From: Notolepis coatsorum
Taxonomy: Eukaryota; Chordata; Actinopteri; Aulopiformes; Paralepididae
Length of the DNA stretch: 64,000 nucleotides
Reading direction: 5' to 3'
Assembly: GCA_963971535.1 (NCBI GenBank)
Contig: OZ020587.1
Coordinates: forward strand, 159,663,856-159,727,855
Below the pieces are notes generated by a model that saw only the letters and a list, made by a program, of their open reading frames with translations, did no database searches and was not told the origin of the DNA. Position 1 is the stretch's first letter. Every line of letters begins with the position of its first letter. The translations under genes and the position numbers were made by a program. Positions 59,832 through 64,000 of this stretch are shown one piece after another.

Positions 59832-60912
59832 GAGACAGGCAGACAGACAGGCAGGCAGACATGCAGACAGACAGGCAGGCAGACATGCAGACAGACATAC
59901 AGACAGACAGACAGGCAGACAGACAGGCAGGCAGACAGAGAGAGAGACAGACAGACAGAGATACAGACAGGCAGACAGACAGGCAGGCAGACAGACAGGC
60001 AGGCAAGCAGACAGACAGACATAGATACAGACAGGCAGGCAGCCAGACAGAGACATACAGGCAGGCAGACAGAGATACAGACACAGACAGACAGACAGGC
60101 AGGCAGACAGACAGAGATACAGAGAGACAGACAGACAGGTACCTTGGTGCTCCACAGAGACAGACAGAGAGACAGACAGACAGACAGACAGGCAGGCAGA
60201 CAGACAGAGATACAGAGAGACAGACAGACAGGTACCTTGGTGCTCCACAGAGACAGACAGACAGAGATACAGACAGACAGGTACCTTGGTGCTCCACAGA
60301 CAGACATACAGGTACCTTGGTGCTCCACAGACAGACAGACAGACAGGTACCTTGGTGCTCCACAGACAGGTAGACAGACAGACAGGTACCTTGGTGCTCC
60401 ACAGACAGACAGACAGACCGGTACCTTGGTGCTCCACAGACAGACAGACAGGTACCTTGGTGCTCCACAGAGACACAGAGAGACAGACAGGCAGGCAGAC
60501 AGACAGGCAGGCAGGCAGACAGAGATACCGACAGAGATACAGACAGACAGGCAGGCAGACAGACAGGTACCTTGGTGCTCCACAGACAGACAGACAAGCA
60601 GACATACAGACAGGCAGACAGACAGGTACCTTGGTGCTCCACAGACAGGTATACAGACAGACAGGTACCTTGGTGCTCCACAGACAGACATACAGACAGA
60701 CAGACCGGTACCTTGGTGCTCCACAGACAGACAGACAGACAGGTACCTTGGTGCTCCACAGAGAGACAGAGAGACAGACAGGCAGGCAGGCAGACAGACA
60801 GGCAGGCAGACAGAGATACAGACAGAGATACAGACAGACAGGCAGGCAGACAGACATGCAGACAGACAGGTACCTTGGTGCTCCACAGACAGACAGACAG
60901 GCAGACAGGTAC
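59340..60912 (-). repeat. (CAGA)n array with 15 copies of the dync1i2 splice donor
   Basis: 1.57 kb of CAGA/CAGG repeats interspersed with fifteen copies of GGTACCTTGGTGCTCCACAG (one is a GATACCTT variant). On the gene strand each is CTGTGGAGCACCAAG|GTACC, that is the last 15 exon bases and the 5' splice site of the exon ending at 60913. Copies begin near 59344, 60139, 60231, 60280, 60311, 60347, 60385, 60420, 60451, 60566, 60625, 60663, 60708, 60742 and 60870. Very long open frames on both strands are artefacts. Confidence 0.96.
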
Positions 60913-61057
60913 CTTGGTGCTCCACAGCTTGACGGTCCAGTCGAAGGAGGACGTGATGAACAGGTGGGAGAAGTCCAGGGGCCCGGCGGCCGTGTGGCAG
61001 TGGATCCCTGTGATGGGGCCGTGATGGCCCTCAAACATCTCACTGATGCCCGCCTTG
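60913..61057 (-). CDS. dync1i2: dync1i2 exon, WD-repeat propeller
   Basis: This 145-bp exon encodes [20 protein letters not shown], then [20 protein letters not shown] and TVKLWSTK after a split serine codon. It matches human DYNC1I2 [20 protein letters not shown] and [10 protein letters not shown], a classical WD blade. Acceptor CTGCAG at 61063-61058, preceded by a (TC)-rich tract; donor GTACCT from 60912 down. The final 15 bases with the donor are repeated fifteen times in the following intron. Upstream exons of the gene are not in the window. Confidence 0.96.
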
Positions 61058-61065
61058 CTGCAGAG

Positions 61066-61083
61066 ACACACAGAGAGAGAGAG

Positions 61084-61115
<32 letters not shown>

Positions 61116-61126
61116 CACAGAGAGAC

Positions 61127-61216
<90 letters not shown>
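61066..61216. repeat. (GA)n microsatellite before a dync1i2 acceptor
   Basis: GA repeats on + (TC on the gene strand) lie immediately upstream of the acceptor of the exon 60913-61057. Confidence 0.95.
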
Positions 61217-61218
<2 letters not shown>

Positions 61219-61682
61219 GTGAACGTTCGAGGCGAGAGGTTGTGTCTTTCAAGAGCTCATGCTCCTACTCCTACTCAAATAGGATATATAGGAAAAATAC
61301 ACTCAAATAGGAATATACCTGGATATCTCTACACAAGGAGCTAGAGAGGATTATACCAATCTCATAATTTTCACACCACACATCCGGGAAATCTGGAATT
61401 AAGACCTGTTTTTGGAATAATTTACCGGAAAAGGTCATATGATCACAGGGGCAAACTCAAGGACCAGTGTTTTGTTGCTTTGTTGGAGTTATAACGGAGT
61501 AAGTACCACTGGACTGAGAGAGGTCTACCTCAAACCAAAAACTGAATAATACTGACATTTTAGTCAGACATTTGAGCTAAAACATCTACAAACATCTACA
61601 AAGTACAAACTGGTAAACTGGATATAACCAGACTCCTTGACAGGCAAGGACATAGAGGTGTGAAGTTCTTCAACCCTCAACA
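61217..61682. other. dync1i2 intron, no recognisable feature
   Basis: Unclassified AT-rich sequence without clear repeats or exons. Confidence 0.5.
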
Positions 61683-61878
61683 ATGGAATCTGAGCCACAC
61701 ACGCTCCCTGATTCAAATGCAAATAAGGGCCAAACGCACACACAAGTCCCCAGAGTGCTGTACCCAGAAGACATGAAGAACAAAGCAGAAAAGAAGAAAT
61801 ACAAAGAAGATTTTTTAAAGAGCAAACCAAATAAACTATTTGCAGACTTTGAATGCACTGGATGCAAATCTAACATAA
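61683..61878 (+). pseudogene. Short open frame with weak RPS27-like pattern, cut by an L1
   Basis: About 65 codons from ATG at 61683: a short N-terminus, LYPEDMKNKAEKKKYKEDFL, then KSKPNKLFADFECTGCKSNI. The arrangement L-x-P, a lysine-rich stretch, PNxxFxDxxCxGCxxI recalls ribosomal protein S27 ([20 protein letters not shown]) up to its first zinc-binding cysteine pair. The frame then runs into the T-rich 3' end of the L1 at about 61878. It lies antisense within the presumed dync1i2 intron. It could be a diverged retrocopy or a chance match; the second cysteine pair cannot be seen. Confidence 0.25.
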
Positions 61879-64000
61879 TTTTCTTTTTTTTAGTACAATA
61901 TTTTTTTATTGGGTTTTACAGTACACATTTCAGGTTTTCATTGTCGTCAGTTATTCTTAATTCCTTTTCTCCACAAGATTATACATATACCCACATACCC
62001 CCTCCCCCCTCCCCTTTTCTCTCTCTTAGCATCTTTGATTTTGTTTTTACTGTTCTCATACAGAAATAGTACGTACATTCATTGGTACCTCCATTAGAAT
62101 AGCTTGTACACAAATATAAATAATTGAAAAGAAAAAAAGAAAATGTACATAAAAAAAATAAAAATAAAATAAAAATAAATAAAAATAAATGACATCTTTA
62201 CAACACCTTCACTGACGTGCCTCCGGTCTCTCCCGGGGTCCGGGTCACGGCTGACCGCGGGAGAGAGCGGGGGGACTCATCCTATAGCAGCCCTCCTATA
62301 TCTTCCCTTCTCAGATATTCATTAAATGGTTTCCATATATCCTTGTAAATCTCTATATTGTTCCTGAGGATATATGTTATTCTCTCCATAGACATGCATT
62401 GTGCCATGTTTTTAATCCAAGCACCGATTGTGGGTGCGTCTATTTTCTTCCAATTGAAAGCTATTGTTCTTTTTGCCTGTAGTATAGCAAAATCAATACA
62501 TTTAAATTGTTTGGTTCTCAGGTTCAGATTTATTGGATATACATGTAACAATATCATTTTGGAGTCTAGTGGGATATTCACTGACAGGATATCTTTGATT
62601 TTATTCACCACCTCCCCCCAGAACTTCTTGATTTTGTCACATTCCCAAATACAATGTATAAAAGTTCCCCGATCCTTGGTACATTTAAAGCACCTATCTG
62701 GTGTGTTGCTGTTGTATTTATTCAGTTTGACAGGGGTTATATAAGTCCGCATCAGCCATTTGTATTGAAGTAGTTTTAAGCTAGTGTTGGTGTCTGAGCC
62801 TCCTCGCATGCTCTGTTCCAGTCCTCATTTGAGATCTCCTCTCCCAAGTCCAGCCTCCATGACTCCAATCTGGATAATGACGTCTTGTCTGAACCAGATA
62901 CAATCCAGTTATAGAACATTGATAACAGGCCTTTGCTATTGCAGTTCTTGATGATAATTTTTTCTAAAGATGAAAGTGTAGGAATTGCCAGTGATTGGTT
63001 TTGCAGAGAGGAAATGAAACTTCTCAGTTGCAAGTATTTAAAAAAATGCTTCCTTGGGATGCTGTATTTTATTGATAGTTCCTCAAAAGGCATCAAGACC
63101 CCATCTTTGTAAAGGTCAGATATTTTACTTATTCCTTCTTTTGTCCATAGTTTGAATCCGGCATCCAGTTTGCCTGGTTTAAATGAGACGTTTCCCCAGA
63201 TTGGGCTGAATTGCGACATGGAGTTGTTTATTTTCATAAATTTCTTTACCTCATACCATACATTAATCATGTTGAGCACTATGGGGTGTGTAGTATGTTT
63301 TCTTAAATATTTTGGCTCAGCTGAATACATGTATAAATGTAGTGGTAGTTGCATTGGGTATGCTTCCACTCCCATCCATGATGGTGGTTCTTCCTTAGAA
63401 AAATAAAACATTACAGTTCTCAATTGTGCAGCCAGGTAATACCAATGAAGGTTAGGACAGGTCAACCCCCCTGTATCGAATGGAAGATACAACAGAGATA
63501 GGCGGACTCTAGGACATTTCTTGCGCCATATACATTTTGAGATGAGAGACGCAATCTTTCCGAACATTCTTACCGGTGGTGCCAGAGGGATATTTTGAAA
63601 TAAGTATAAGAACTTTGGTAGTATGGACATCTTTAGTATGTTTATCCTCCCTATCACAGAGATGGGCAAGAACATCCATCTCTCTATGGATTTGAATACA
63701 GAGTCTATCATAGGTTCATAGTTTATTGATTATTGATTATTATTTTCTATTTGGGGTATTATTTTGATGCCCAGGTAAGTGAAGCTGTTCGAGAGTTTGA
63801 AAGGAAATTCTTGTTGGTCAGCGGTTTTTCTCTCGTTGTCATTAAGCAGCATAAGTGATGATTTTGAGGCGTTTAGTTTATATCCGGAGATACTACCGAA
63901 CTGATCAATTATATCAAGCAGTGCGGGTATCGATGTATCTAGGTTTTTTAGGAACAAAATGACATCGTCCGCAAAAAGGGCTATTCTGTGATCGTTATTA
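61878..64000 (-). mobile_element. L1-clade LINE, 3' part of ORF2, cut by window end
   Basis: Minus-strand frames 63957-63730 (NASKSSLMLLNDNERK, FTYLGIKI), 63711-62776 (IGRINILKMSILPKFLYLFQ, CPRVRLSLLYLPFDTGGLTC) and 62809-62282 (LQYKWLMRTYITPVKLNKYN, CFKCTKDRGTFIHCIWECD) encode the reverse transcriptase thumb and C-terminal zinc-knuckle-like region of an L1-type ORF2. FADDVILFLKNL (RT motif C) is readable at the window edge. Frame changes near 63720 and 62790 show it is inactive. The 3' end is the T-rich stretch at 61878-61891 (a poly-A on its strand). Confidence 0.9.

Noticed and set aside
54512-61057. Identification as dync1i1
   Set aside because: [12 protein letters not shown] and QIAVPR match DYNC1I2. 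DYNC1I1 differs at these sites.
59199-61118. Cysteine-rich open frames of 527-639 codons on both strands
   Set aside because: The CAGA/CAGG repeat has few stop codons in any frame. The protein-like pattern is low complexity, and only the three dync1i2 exon segments are coding.

Overview
The window is vertebrate, almost certainly teleost, nuclear DNA. It holds spaced exons with GT-AG introns from two conserved vertebrate genes, and the rest is dense fish-type repeat sequence: hAT-like miniature transposons with 8-bp target duplications, CR1/L2- and L1-clade LINEs, tRNA-derived SINEs, BEL/Pao LTR elements, and very abundant micro- and minisatellites. I see no bacterial or organellar genes. The species cannot be named from this sequence.

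Host genes. Exons of slc25a12 (aralar/AGC1, the calcium-regulated mitochondrial aspartate-glutamate carrier) lie on the + strand at 13.2, 14.5, 24.8, 32.7, 45.3, 47.5 and 50.1 kb and cover the C-terminal carrier domain to the stop codon. One further exon, for the EF-hand regulatory domain, is on the MINUS strand at 9.1 kb. Exactly 200 N (11631-11830) separate it from the + strand exons, which suggests a wrongly oriented contig. The last four exons of dync1i2 (cytoplasmic dynein 1 intermediate chain 2, WD-repeat end) lie on the - strand at 61.0, 59.1, 57.2 and 54.5 kb. The two genes are tail-to-tail with about 4.2 kb between stop codons, as their human orthologues are on 2q31 (from memory).

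Layout. 1-5.4 kb: old BEL/Pao copy (- strand, runs off the window). 6.7-9.1 kb: DNA transposons, including a fold-back element and a small element ending beside a splice donor. 9.25-11.6 kb: polypurine then polypyrimidine arrays and the gap. 12-24.8 kb: slc25a12 introns with LINE pieces, miniature elements carrying expanded minisatellites, and a 21-bp satellite. 25-30 kb: nested hAT/SINE/LINE insertions. 33.5-45 kb: a four-level nest, in which a LINE tail is split by a - strand LINE that holds a young BEL/Pao element with paired LTRs and another LINE. 45-50 kb: three hAT insertions in one LINE tail, a SINE and more miniature elements. 50.3-54.5 kb: intergenic/3' UTR. 54.5-61.1 kb: dync1i2 exons and arrays. 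61.9-64 kb: L1 piece.

The most unusual signal is that three minisatellites have amplified the exon-intron junction beside them: fifteen extra copies of a dync1i2 5' splice site, fourteen copies of a dync1i2 3'-splice-site-like segment, and four 57-bp units repeating an slc25a12 3' splice site. Several other exons abut long polypyrimidine, TG or CA tracts, or transposon ends.
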